DNA of 64,000 nt, from the NCBI RefSeq assembly GCF_905475395.1, contig NC_058342.1:24090640-24154639 (forward strand), written 5' to 3'. The position numbers and the translations under genes were made by a program. Position 1 is the stretch's first letter, and each line of letters opens with the position of its first letter. The notes under the pieces were generated by a model. It was not told the DNA's origin. It searched no databases and saw nothing but the letters and a program-made list of their open reading frames with translations. The DNA comes from Chrysoperla carnea. Its lineage: Eukaryota > Arthropoda > Insecta > Neuroptera > Chrysopidae. Below, piece by piece: positions 47,036 to 58,364 of the stretch.

Positions 47036-48535
47036 AATATGAATATGGTGTACTACTCATGGTGTACTCACCATACACCATACACCTCCCCCATACAGAT
47101 ATTATAATATTATAACTTTTGTAAAACAAGTGAATGTTGTTAAAGAGAGAAACCATTCAATAAAATGACAATGTTCGATGTTGTGATACCATTGTCAATG
47201 CAAATAAAATTTTTTAGCAATTTTTTGTGTGTGTGACAGGAGTAATGGTGAAAAACATGGATCATTATAGCGTCTATATATTGTATAAAGTTTCTTAGAC
47301 TATCTTTGTAGCAAACTTAATGAGGAATAAGCCTATCTAGAAACTTTTATTTTCGAATTTTGAAATCGTACCGTGTGTTTTTCTTATAACTGGCGTTTTT
47401 TTTAAATCAAGAGAAAAATAAAAAAATCGTTAAAATTTGTGAGCCCGACATGGATAAAAATTATTTTCTAGAATTATTTTGACCCAAAAAATATAGATAA
47501 ATGAGATTCATTTGACGAGTGATCAAATTGCTTTTGAAATATAATCCAAAATTGCTCCAGATATTATGATATCTCAAAAATAATTTGTCCAATGGTCAAA
47601 TGAACTCGATTTAGGGTTTTTTTTTTTTTATTTTTGGTAAAATTACTCTTTTAACTTTTTATCAAATTCCGAAATGAAAAAAAATTTTTCATATTTTCTT
47701 GAAAATTGCAAAATTGGTAAAATTTTTGTTTCCCCGTTAGTAAAAATCATGTTCTAGAGTAATTTTGATCCAAAAAGTACAAAAGTCAAATTAATTTTAC
47801 GATTGGACAAATTGTGCGCTTTTAACTAGTGTGATTTTAATGATATATTAAATGTTGGTATTCATGTTACAGGAAAAGTTTACTCTTCCTGGGAAAAGTC
47901 AACTGTTTTTTTTATTGATATCAATAAAAATTAACGCACAATCACAATACAAAATATGTCCCTATTGAATTAATCAACTGTTAACTTTCTCAGTGAATAA
48001 ACTTTTACTAATCCACAGCAGGCATAGCCAATTTTTCCAAGGAAAAGTGTGTTTACTCATTTGCAATCAACTATTACTAATGTCTTTAGTAGGAGTTGAC
48101 TCTCAGGAAAAGTTTACTCTGCCTAGCAAGAGTTATTAGCAACTCTTTCCTATAATCGACTTTTACGGTAACATACATACAAACATTGCAAGATAAATAA
48201 AAGCTTGTAGAAACTGACATAACCATTAAAGTTGTGGTTTGTGTTCACACACCAAATGAAAGCATATTTTTTTGTGCATCATATTATTGGTACACATAAA
48301 ACAACATAAAAAAACATTTTTAAATATAAGCTTTAATATAATAAACACGCATCTTGTCAAACTAAAGTATTCACATTTATTTTTATTAACCATTTGCTAG
48401 GCCTGAAAATTATGTATTATATGAGCTGAGCCATTTAGATACTGTTTTATTTACTTTTATATAAATTAGGGTACTTCCTCCTTTAAATCATACTTATTAT
48501 TTTTTATTTTAATTCAAAACAATACAGTCATGGAC
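47036..48535. other. Stretch without recognised gene; GTTTACT/AAAGT cluster
   Basis: No coding frame. At about 47870-48150, AGGAAAAGTTTACTCT occurs twice (about 47872 and 48108), with GGGAAAAGTCAACTG and GGAGTTGACTCT variants. This gives a cluster of direct and inverted short motifs of unknown nature. Confidence 0.45.
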
Positions 48536-50170
48536 GTCACCAAGGGGTGGGGGTGAAGGTAGGGGCACCTACCCCACTTTAGAGATTCACAAAAATGTTC
48601 TAAAGAACCCACTTAGTTTTAAACAGTAAAATTCTACTGATTCAAAATTTCAGTTTTGGGATAAGTTTAGTATGAAATTAGAATCAATGAAGCTGACTAA
48701 AAATTTTAACTTATCATCTTTTATAGTTTTTGAGAAAAAAGGAACTAAATTTTTGCCCTAACTTAGACTCTCACGGAAAAGCAAAGTTACTTACGAAAAA
48801 ATGATTCAAACAAAACTTTCTTTTATGAAAATATTTTACATTAAAACTTTTGTTCTTCCTCTTGCGGTTTACCAAAATGGACCCATGTTGCCAACTTACA
48901 AGCTCAAACTTACTTTTCAACATTTTAACATTCTCACAATTCGGCTCGTTATCTCTTTTCGTTTTTGAGTTATCGTGTTAACGAACAGACAAATGGAAAT
49001 GGACTAATTAGGTTAATTTTACAAATACCTGTATCAAAATTTTGTTTGTAGCATCAATATTTCTAAGCGTTACAAACTTGAGATTAAACTTAATATACTT
49101 TGATATATTTTATACAGGGCGTTCTGTTATTAACTGCAGATCGTTGGCCTACAGAACAAGCTCATAAAGACGAACAAAAAAGCTCTTTACCAAATTTCGA
49201 TCTGAGGCCAGATTCGGGAGATTTGCCTATGGGAAAATAGAAAGATTTATGAATTCACAAACCTATCAAATTCATTAAATTCGTAGGTGTCACTTAGAGG
49301 AGACTATCATAAAACAATAATTGATTTAATTGGGTAGTGAATACTAAAAAAAATATTTTGTTGTTATTATTATTATAAAGAAAACAAAAATATAAACCAC
49401 CAATAGTCAGTTAGATGTGGGAGGTATCAAATTATATATTAATATAGGTACGGGATTGGAGGGAATAAATTGTGTAATACAGAACACAAAATCTTAAACA
49501 TTGTATCACTTTACAACTTCAACACACAACATACATACTTTGGTTTGTGTCGGTGTATGTGTATCTCAGCATATATTTATCAAAACGGACAATTGTCCGT
49601 CTTGCCAAATATATGCCTAACGTATGTGATATTCGCACGATTAGTTGCGTACAACACTTAATTTACCAAGAAACGTAGTGCAGGTTTTAATGGGTTAGTT
49701 TTTATAATAACAAAAGTAGCCAAATAGAATTTTTTTGTAATAATTTTGTATTTAGAGACGCCTTCCACTATGATAAAACACATCCTCTCTTTAAGTAGTG
49801 TTTTATTGGTTTCATTCAAAATGTTATTGAACTGTGATTCGCTAAAAATATATTAATTTATTTTGTTAATTATCTCGCAAAGTAGGCCTCAGATCCAAAA
49901 TTGGTAAATAACTTTTTCCGTCATCTTTATGAGCTTTTTCTGTAGGCCAACAATCTGCAGTCAATAACAGAACGCCCTGTATAACGGGTACAAAAACTAA
50001 ATACAGTAAAATCATTTTTGAAAAAAAGTTTTTCGGAAAAGGGTGCTCCTACGATGTAAGGAAGAAAGAAGAAGAGTAGAAAAAGAAATTTCAGTGTCTG
50101 TGACCGCCCAAAACTTAACTCTAGATCTACGCATGCTTTCAGGTAAATTAATGGTAAAATAGGTCTAATT
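48536..50170 (+). repeat. Family I repeat split by element K
   Basis: Starts GGACGTCACCAAGGGGTGGG and follows family I order: AGAGATTCACAAAAATG, AGTATGAAATTAGAATCAAT, an A-like block ending at TTTGATATATTTTA. It then resumes after the insertion with CCAAAACTTAACTCTAGATC and ACGCATGCTTTCAGG. The final portion is lost. Confidence 0.65.
49115..49979. mobile_element. 865-bp DNA element K with ~110-bp TIRs, TATA flanks
   Basis: The left end CAGGGCGTTCTGTTATTAAC and the right end, CAGGGCGTTCTGTTATTGAC on the other strand, begin inverted repeats of about 110 bp. The repeats include CTGCAGATCGTTGGCCTACA and GATCTGAGGCC. TATA occurs immediately outside both ends (49111-49114 and 49980-49983), either a 4-bp TSD or a TA duplication in a TATA context. 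The interior is non-coding; the 63-codon frame at 49470 has no domain. Confidence 0.83.
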
Positions 50171-50409
50171 TTGTAATTGTAAAATTATTTAATATTCTTA
50201 AATATTTATACAATAATGCGTCGCATTTAAGATGAAGACACTCTCATATTTTCGTAATTTATAGGAATATCGATTTGAAATATTGCATATTCATTCTCAT
50301 ATTTTTTTTGATACTTAACCGAAATCAGAATTTTACTACAAAACTCAGGCTACTACAAATTGACAAATAAGGCCGATTCTTAATATTTTGACAAGGGTCA
50401 GAGATGGTT

Positions 50410-50795
50410 AGATCAGTCAGTTTGTTATGGCATTAATCCTTAAGTATCTATCGTCACTTAATTACTAGATACAGGCATAACAAATTTACACAAGCATGGC
50501 TCGAACTTAACGAACAAACATAACAATTTTTGACGAACATGACTTATATAGAACGAATATAAAAGTTTTACAACTGAGTTCTTATCGTGATACCAACGAA
50601 ATAAGCTGAAAAGTCCTATAAACACTAAAATCATGAACAAAATCAATTCTCACTACTCTAGTTGCTAAGGTCAAATCTATCGTGGTAGCGATTGAGCAAT
50701 CAATGCTAATTTTTGCTTTTTCGACCCTTTCCACGCTTTGGCTCGGGAAAATTTTCAAAAACCCGGCAGCCCGGCAAAACTTTCTAACCCTATGC
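50410..50795 (+). mobile_element. Family C hAT-type MITE, copy 3, truncated at both ends
   Basis: Shares CAGTTTGTTATGGCATTAAT, CTTATCGTGATACCAACGAA, AGGTCAAATCTATCGTGGTA and CGGCAAAACTTTCTAA with the complete copy. Neither TAGGGTTGCC terminus is present. The frames 50458-50646, 50582-50842 and 50682-50897 lie in it and are not conserved among copies. Confidence 0.7.
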
Positions 50796-51263
50796 GGCAC
50801 ACTTTTGTATAAATATTTAAGAAAATTAAATACTTTTACCACAATAAAACATAAAATGGAAAAGACGGGAAAACAGAGTAATAATTATATTAATTAAAGA
50901 TTAAAATATATAAAATTACTTAATTAAAAAAGTAAGAATATTAACCACAAAATACACAGACTGGATTAAAATCGTGCTAGTAGCTTATATTTATAAAATA
51001 AATAATAAGGGGTTCTTTGTGGATTTATAATTGTCGCTTTGTCGTTACAACTTTACATGCAATACACTCAACTTATCTGCATACAGTCACTGTTTGATAA
51101 AAATAACCTGTTGCTGAATTTTTTGTTCAAATAATATTACTAGCTTAAAGTATAACTTTGTAATAGCTCGCGAATGGTATCATATAAAATATATATTTCT
51201 TAAATGAAATTATACTTCAATTATTGACAAATATTTTTTATTTAATTGTTCCTCAACAAACGT
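50796..51263. other. AT-rich stretch without recognised gene
   Basis: Nothing identified. It lies downstream of the Helitron relic on the minus strand and may be part of that insertion. Confidence 0.45.
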
Positions 51264-51612
51264 TCATTTCTTTAAAACATCAGGTTGTAAACCAGGATCC
51301 ATGTTATTGTCCGCTGTGAAAATATTCAATTCATTTTTGATTTTAAATTTATGACAAATACAACAAAACCCATCTTTATTAATTTGTAAATCAAACCAAC
51401 GACAATGACATACATTACATTCTTCTAAATTCAAATTCTTTTGAGCAATCTCAAAATTTTCTTCATACATTTTAAAATTAATATCATCTCGATAAAGATA
51501 TAATTCTTCTTGATCTTGTTTTCGTCGTTTTCGATGATGACGCACTAATGATCGATTACGATCACGCTCTTTACGACCCGTCAACGTACGACGTCGTGGA
51601 ATTTTAATGCTA
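51264..51612 (-). pseudogene. Helitron Rep/helicase N-terminal fragment
   Basis: An uninterrupted minus-strand frame of about 115 codons. It has a basic N-terminus (IKIPRRRTLTGRKERDRNR...HHRKRRKQ), then ECNVCHCRWFDLQI, KDGFCCICHKFKI and NNMDPGLQPDVLKK before a stop. The CxxC...WFDL...CxxC...NNMDPG order matches the cysteine-rich region ahead of the Rep domain in Helitron transposases. There the real protein continues into EEMLI and the Rep and helicase parts, none of which is here. TTTTAG at about 51611 could be a splice acceptor. The strongest open frame in the window; it begins with a non-ATG codon (TTG at 51584) or via splicing. Confidence 0.7.
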
Positions 51613-52149
51613 AAATTACAATTAATTAATAAATAACTTAAAAATTAAAATAACTATAATTAAAATTGTTTCATTTCTTGTATTAATATCACTTAATTTT
51701 TTTAGTTATTCTACTGTAGAACTGCAGTGCTTTTACCGAAAAAAGATTTTCATTTTTATACACAGTTCTTAATTTCGGTATGATTTAAAGCTTAAAACTT
51801 GAGGAATATTGATAAAAGTTTTTTATGTAAATGGTAAAACATTTTTAAAAGTACTTATTGACTAAAAACCAACATTTATTACGACTTCTTCATATACCAC
51901 CATTTAAAAGAGCTGTTTATAATAATTAATTTATCGTAAACCAGAATCGACTTGAAATTTATACAGTAATCGTATTAAAAATAATTATTAACTGACGCAC
52001 AAAATTTTTGGTAAAACTTTCGTTTTCGTTTCGAAACACCTTAAAACAAAAAACTCTTAATTTACGTTTTGTAAGGAAATTCAAACGTTAACCAAAACTT
52101 CATTTTACTCACATATGAGATTCGAATTACCGAAATATAACCCGCCAGG
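51613..52149. other. AT-rich stretch without recognised gene
   Basis: No gene identified. If the Helitron frame is an exon, this would hold its upstream intron. Confidence 0.45.
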
Positions 52150-52335
52150 ACTCCCGTCAACCGTTCGGTTATCTTTAGTACCGTGATAAGAGATTTGCTC
52201 ACGCGTTTCGCACATCCATCTAATATTTCAGGCGTTTAATATTCTTTAACCTTACTATCAAAATTTTTAAGCGTTACAAACTTGGGACTAACCTTAGTTT
52301 ACCTTGATATATTTCATATATACATGGTATAAAAA
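52150..52335 (+). repeat. Family N fragment followed by family A 3' end
   Basis: CGTCAACCGTTCGGTTATCT with GTGATAAGAGATTTGCTCACGC repeats the segment at 4000-4090. From about 52257 the text TTTTTAAGCGTTACAAACTT to ATATACATGGTATAAAAA is the last 80 bp of family A. Confidence 0.6.
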
Positions 52336-52344
52336 CAGTTGATT

Positions 52345-52905
52345 CTATATGAGAGGGTCATGGGTTCCTTATTTAAGGATTTTCTATGCGGTAGGGGGGG
52401 GGGTTGCAGTGAGAAGAGGGAAATTCAAAAAATTCCAATTTCACCATATTTAATTTATTTCAACTACAACAATTTAAGTTTGAAGTAATATAAATATATT
52501 AAAAATTTGCACATTTTGTACATAATTTTGCACGAAAACTATCAATCAGTTTGTTTTGGCATTATTCCTTAAGTATCTATCAACACTTAATCACAAGGTA
52601 CAGACATAAAAATTTGACACAAGCATGACTCGAACAAAACGAACAAACATGAAAATTCTGAACTAACGTGACTCAAATAGAATGAATTTAAAAGTTTTAC
52701 AACTGACTTCTTATCGTGATACCAACAAAATATGCTGAAAAGTTCTATAAACATTAAAATTATGACCAAAATCAATTCTCACTACTCTAGTTGCTGAGGT
52801 CAAATCCATCGTGCTGGCGATTCAGCAATCATAATGCCAATTTTTGCCAAGTTTTTAAAAGCCCACCGCTTGTCAAATCCATCTATGCCCGTCACTGCTA
52901 GAGAG
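52345..52905 (+). mobile_element. Family C hAT-type MITE, copy 4
   Basis: Interior very similar to the complete copy (TAATTTTGCACGAAAACTAT, AACACTTAATCACAAGGTAC, GTCAAATCCATCGTGCTGGC). The right end is worn to ATGGCAACCTTAC. The left end near GGGTTGCAG (about 52402) may be a displaced terminus. The frames 52587-52775 and 52834-53019 are not coding. Confidence 0.72.
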
Positions 52906-53499
52906 TCCGCAGCAAATGGCAACCTTACTAAGCAGACAGAACTCTTAAATTCGCTACTGAAACAGCACCTTGATTGTTCTAAACAAAATAAAATGTTATT
53001 GAACGATTATTATGAATAATAATTCGTGATTTTTTTTTTCATAAATAATATTTTTGATGAATGAATAAATAATGTTCAGTTATTTCATATTTGATGTTGA
53101 AGTTAGGTTAAGTTATGTATGATATGTACGAACGTTAATAAATTTAATCGTCAGTCAGTTTGAGTTTGTTGTTTTTTTTATGCGATTACCGTACCCTTAA
53201 GCAGTACTGGACCATAATCTCTAGTAGACATCTCTACAATCAGTGTACATATCAGTGTGGAATGTTATATAAAATTATAACTAAATCATTTTTGGTTTAT
53301 TAACTTTTTATTTAAAAAAAAAAGCACTCACTACATGTACTGTTGTATATAAAAAGTACGCAAAAAGTACGCAAACTTTTAAAAATAAAAACAAGTTAAA
53401 CACTTGCGTTGCGTCCGATACACGCTGTACAAATATAATACTTATATCAAAAGCTTACGCTGAAACCAGAGTCAATTTTTGAGATTTGAAATAGGCTAG
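52906..53499. other. AT-rich stretch without recognised gene
   Basis: A short direct repeat AAAAAGTACGCAAA(A/C) lies at about 53351-53375. Otherwise nothing. Confidence 0.5.
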
Positions 53500-53795
53500 A
53501 TCATAAGTTTAAATATAAAAAAATGTTCCTTATACAAAAATAAACATCTTTTGTTTGAAACATTTTATCGTAAAAATCACTGTTTACCCGCGAGGGCGCA
53601 AATTAGGTGCAAATTTTTTATTATGTATTATATAGGCATCTATTATAACATATCAGTTACATGTGTTTGGCTATCTAAGAGTGGATCTTTCTTTATTTAC
53701 ATGACGTAAAAAACCAACCCATTCCGTAATCAAAACTGTCTATACATGGTATTTCAATAATTAACTCAGTCAATTGTTTGTTTTCACTTGTTTTA
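53500..53795 (-). repeat. Family A 5' half, reverse orientation
   Basis: AAACATCTTTTGTTTGAAAC, AATCACTGTTTACCCGCGAG and CAATTGTTTGTTTTCACTTG in order. Followed directly by family B. Confidence 0.75.
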
Positions 53796-53824
53796 TATAT
53801 AAATAGTCAATAAACTGGCCTCTT

Positions 53825-54470
53825 TTTAACCGACTTCAAACAAAAACGGAGGAGGTTATCAATTCGACTGTATTTTTTTTTTTATGTTTGTTACCTCAGA
53901 ACTTTTGACTGGGTGAACCGATTTTGATGATTCTTTATCTGTTTGAAAGCTGGTGCTTCCCGTTTGGTCCCATTTTGGTACAGTTCTGACAACGGCATCC
54001 ATGAGAAAACCACAAAAGTCTTAAATTTGCATTAAGTATGCACGACAAGAGGACGAATAACTCAATATCACTTCGATGATTCTTTTTTTAGTGACAAATT
54101 ATAGTGAGTGTACTTCAGATTCACTAAAAATCACAAAATAAAAAAACTTATAACAAAAAGAAAACCGACTATTTATTTTGGAAAAGAAAAACTTTTCCAA
54201 AATAAATTAATATGCACTAAAAAGTAAAAAAATAACGATAATATTATGTAGTTAAAATTATTGTTATTTATGGAGTCGGTGTCAGCAAAGGAAACAACTC
54301 TGACAGAACAGTTTTCTACATTAGCTTGGCTGACACCGACTCCAAAAATAACAATAATTTTAACTACATTATATTATCGTTATTTTTTTACTTTTTAGTG
54401 CATATTAATTTATTTTGGAAAAGTTTTTCTTTTGAAGTCGGTTTTCTTTCTGTTAAAATTTTTTTTTTCT
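53825..54470 (+). mobile_element. Family B hairpin element, copy 2 (loop flipped)
   Basis: The left end AACCGACTTCAAACAAAAAC and right end TTTTGAAGTCGGTTTTC give TIRs. Hairpin arms lie at about 54145-54286 and 54330-54455, with TAACAATAATTTTAACTACA against TGTAGTTAAAATTATTGTTA. The loop reads AAGGAAACAACTCTGACAGA, the reverse complement of the loop in copies 1 and 3 when all three are put in the same outer orientation. Confidence 0.8.
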
Positions 54471-55084
54471 GACTTAAAAAAGATTACTCGTCTCATCTAG
54501 TATGAAATATTAGAACGTGTATGGGCATCTATTATAATATTTAAATTTTGGATATTTTTATAGTTAAATTTAGTATAATTTCATTATATATTGAATCCAC
54601 AACACTTGTCATTCCAGACAGAAGTGAAATATCAGTCTTCTTTTACTTTATTCGTTGTGTATATTTTTTTTTTATAGTTTTTTTGCCACAAATACGGCTA
54701 TTTATTGTCGGATTTTTTACTTAAGGGTATTATTGTATATATTTATTTGATGAGCAGAGAGGTACCCTTATAAAAAGCTTTTTACTGTTCATAATGCATA
54801 AAACTTATCATATTCTTTGTGCTTTTGTGGGTTAAAAAAACTTTCTTTTTATATTCACATAACATCACAGTACTTCTATGTGCAGTAGAGCCCGTCAGAC
54901 TAAGTTTAATTATGAAGATCACTTCTAATAATTATAAAATATAAGACGTCCTTCAATCAAACGCGGATCCAGCCCTCAAAAAAGATGATGGGCACGGTAC
55001 AGCATCCGAAAATCGGTCAAATGCGAAACGGAGTATGGACTCGCTCATGATCGATATAGTGCTTTCCCATAAAGAAAATGTTTA
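54471..55084. other. AT-rich stretch without recognised gene
   Basis: No gene. The last 120 bp are less AT-rich and may belong to the following non-LTR relic. Confidence 0.45.
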
Positions 55085-55250
55085 CAAAATATATGCCGCC
55101 CTTACCAAGCCCTCTTTGTACTTTCTTTACTGCTTCCTTAAAGTGCATGTCCCATTTTCCATTCCAGTTGAAATGTATCCCTAGATATTGGAAATTATCG
55201 ACTGTCTCAATTCTCCTACCATTGTATGTTACATCATATGAAAGTCAATA
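55085..55250 (-). pseudogene. Non-LTR reverse transcriptase relic (thumb region)
   Basis: The minus strand reads VTYNGRRIETVDNFQYLGIH, then FNWNGKWDMHFKEAVKKVQR and GLGKGG. YNGxxIExVxxFxYLGIxF...W..H...A is the conserved block just after the catalytic domain in non-LTR reverse transcriptases (Jockey/CR1/I/R1 group). There is no start, no catalytic FADD box and no ORF1. The plus frame 55078-55314 is its shadow. Confidence 0.7.
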
Positions 55251-55711
55251 TGTAGAATATAGCCAACCCCAACTACGATACGATTTCTTTTACTTAAAAA
55301 AAATTGAGGGGTGAAATTTATTGTATATCCATATAATTTTTTTAAATTAAGCTATTTTTATTGAAGTTATTACGGCAATTGTGTTTGAACGCCTTTTTTT
55401 TTGTTTAATGTTAATAAATTGATTTGACCATCGTAAGGGAAATCAACGAATCAGAAGTATTTTCGATAATCATTTTTCAATCAAATTCTTAATTTAAATT
55501 TAAAAAAAATCAAGCTAGCTTTTATTGGTTAATTGATATTAATTCATAAATTAAATTTTGAGAAAAAATTAGGCGTTTCCTTTTTATACACTACCTGATG
55601 TAGGCCCTCTTCTCTACACAGACCCAAATCTGTAGATTGTAGGTAATTGTGTTGTTGTTTGGCTTCAAAGACGCAATTCAAATAAATTTATTCTAAAACA
55701 AAATTAATTGT
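55251..55711. other. AT-rich stretch without recognised gene
   Basis: No gene or repeat identified. Confidence 0.5.
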
Positions 55712-56190
55712 AAACAAGTGAAAACAAACATTGACTGAGTTAATTGTTGAAATACCAAGTATAGATAGTGTTGATTCTATTAGATAGCCGCACATATGAC
55801 TGGCATAATACATACTATAAAATTTGCATCTAATTTGGGCCCTCGCGGGTAAACAGTGATATTAACGACTAAATGTTTCAAACAAAAGTTGTTAATTTCT
55901 AAGGAACATTATTTATATTTAAACTTTTGTCTTTAACGGTTTACAATGTGAGTTCTACGAACCCAAGGCCCAATTGACCTGTGGTGGCCATTTATAAATT
56001 CTTTTACGTCCTAACGTGTTTACGTGTTACAGTCAGACAGACAGGCGGCCAACCGAAACTAGACTTATTAGGGGATTATATGAACACCTGTACCAAAATT
56101 TTGTTCGTCAATATTTTTAAGCGTAACAAACTTGGGACTAAATTTAGTATACCTTGATATATTTCATATAAACATGATATAAAAATGAAA
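55712..56190 (+). repeat. Family A copy, full span but shortened
   Basis: From CAAGTGAAAACAAACATTGA to TTCATATAAACATGATATAAAA. It has GGGTAAACAGTGATATTAAC and ACCAAAATTTTGTTCG. The (GACG)n block is decayed to CAGTCAGACAGACAGGCGG and several stretches are shortened, so this is an older copy. Confidence 0.75.
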
Positions 56191-57050
56191 TCAGTATAAT
56201 TTAGTGAATTTATTATTTACTATCAATTCAACTGAGAAGTCAAGTATATAAGGAATAAAAATCTTTACGAGTAGATTTCCTACTTATAAAATAAATAAAT
56301 ATACATAAATCTATCCATATTATGTAATATCCATTTCCAAAGCAATTTGTAAGTGAGCTGCTAACAGAAAATGCTTATCTATATCTCAAATGAAAGGAAA
56401 AATCGTGTCTATCTAAGGCTCAGAGCAATACTTCGTCGAAGGAATATGTGGAAAATTTTTAGTAAATAATTTTTTACTGCCGTCACAAAACTCGAATTAA
56501 TTATATTGACAAATTGCCTGATTTCGAGGTCCTAAATGGATACGTTTGTAACCGCAATAGGGGTACCCAAAACCACGCCGCTGTCTTGTAAGACGATTTG
56601 TACTAACTTTATGAAATAATTATTATTCTTCAGGAAAAACTTTCTATTTCAAGGGCATAAACACAGTAAATTGTTAACTCCCCTTCTTTGAAAATGTTTG
56701 AAAATGTCTACAACTGCTAGTTTCAAAATAAGCCCAAAATTGCAAAAATTATATAACCTATAAATGAATAAAAACTTGCATACATTAAATTTTGGAAGAT
56801 GATGTTTTTGTTTTTTGGTAAACAATATTTTTGATATGTATAAAAATTAAATTGGTACCCTGCGGTGAAACCGGCTAATCACAATTGCCACCAAGTTGAT
56901 TCTTATCAGAAACAAAATATCTACGATAATATATTGTATACATATGAAAGCAGTTTTAAACTTTTACAAGAAATTTATTATTTATAAATGCACATTTTTT
57001 GTTTTGCCAAAAAAAGTTTACTTAATATTATGTATTTTTTTTTTAATTTC
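56191..57050. other. AT-rich stretch without recognised gene
   Basis: The frame 56896-57123 runs over T-rich sequence leading into the putative splice acceptor described next, and is not coding. Confidence 0.45.
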
Positions 57051-57052
57051 AG

Positions 57053-57085
57053 ATATCGTGATGAGACTTTATGTTGGACTGATCG
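57053..57085 (+). other. Candidate 33-bp internal microexon
   Basis: A long pyrimidine tract ending TTTAATTTCAG (to 57052) is followed by 33 bases and then GTAAGG (57086), a strong donor. In one frame the exon reads YRDETLCWTD plus a split codon, without stops. Its composition is less AT-rich than the flanks. A further TTTTTCCAG at about 57246-57254 could be the next acceptor, but reading on from it soon meets a stop in the matching phase. No gene is assigned; it may be chance. Confidence 0.3.
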
Positions 57086-57544
57086 GTAAGGAAATTTTCT
57101 TTTTTTTTATGATTGGATTATGATTGAAAATCGTGTCATTCAGAAAGATAAAATTCAATATATAAACTTTTTTTCCATCGTGAATGAAATTTGTTAAAAA
57201 ATGTGAAAATCAATTTTATATGATTACTGTATACTATATAATATGTTTTTCCAGCCTGTGCAAAATATAAGAAGCTTAAAGGGGACGTATTAAATGGAAA
57301 AGGCCATAAATTGTATCTGTTCTCCCTCTTGAAATGTCAAAAAAAAGTCAGTCATAGAGACTATCAATGAATGTGAAAACTTTGGAATAACTGGCCTTCG
57401 ACCAGTCCCCCAAAACCACATGAAAATCAAATTTATTAAACAATTTGAGAAGCAATTTTCGAAATTTAATCTAAAAGTTTATCAGAAGAGAAAATAGTGT
57501 TTGAAACCGTATTGTGGATTCTTATATTAAAAACTTCGGACTTA

Positions 57545-57931
57545 TTCGCACCGTGCGTGAGTTTTTTTTGGAGGCGTTTCCATGGTAACGATACACTAAT
57601 TATAGAATTGTATGGATGCATATATAATTGTATAGATTGCATTTATGACTTACATTAAAAATTTAATAATATTGTCTCACAAATTTAAATAAATAATTAT
57701 GATAATTTACATTTGAAAAATAATATTTGTGCAATTTGATTTCTTATTTTCACAATTTTTAATGCATTAAGTTTAATTAATTAGTGTTTTTCAATAATTT
57801 GACATTTTCTATAACATTAACATGTAAAGAATTGCAAATTAGTCATAACAGCCTCCTTAAACGCCAAAATTTTTCACTGGAAGCACTAGCATCGATTTTA
57901 TTGTCAATACCATGACTACGCACAAAACGAA
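57545..57931. mobile_element. 387-bp TIR element F, copy 2
   Basis: Ends TTCGCACCGTGCGTGAGT and, on the other strand, TTCGTTTTGTGCGTAGTCAT, with TA on both outer sides (57543-57544 and 57932-57933). The interior is almost the same as 42643-43009. Here it lies outside family G, proving F is an independent mobile unit. Confidence 0.8.
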
Positions 57932-57959
57932 TAGCTACTAAATATATATTTGTCTCTCT

Positions 57960-58290
57960 AACAGGGCAATTTTGGATAGCAAGCTTGATTTTTAAAATGC
58001 TAAATTAATTCTGAAAATTTTAGGACGGACTTTTAGGAAAAAATAACCCTTTGTGCCCGACGAAAAGTAAGACTAAAATTTTTCGATATCTGGAGTAATA
58101 TTCAAAATATCGAAAATTGAATTATTTAGCTTTCGATATTTCGAAAACCAAGGTAGGTATCAAAGAAATTGTATTCTTATTGTTCGTCTACATTCATTCA
58201 AGTTATTACAAAATCCATCATCAAAATTGAAAATAAACTACAAATAATTTCAACCACAAGTCTAAACCTGCCTTGGCGCTCGTTCGAACT
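57960..58290. repeat. Family D fragment with right terminus
   Basis: Carries GGGCAATTTTGGATAGCAAG, TTTTTCGATATCTGGAGTAA, CATCATCAAAATTGAAAATA and the terminal TGCCTTGGCGCTCGTTCG. The middle is deleted. Confidence 0.62.
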
Positions 58291-58364
58291 AATCTCGTTC
58301 GAACTAAATAAATTTTTTTAAAGTTTGCTAACAAAAAATACAAAATGTACTTGGCTTGATAATA

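Noticed and set aside
55078..55314. 78-codon plus-strand frame
   Set aside because: Antisense of the YLGI-containing reverse transcriptase relic.
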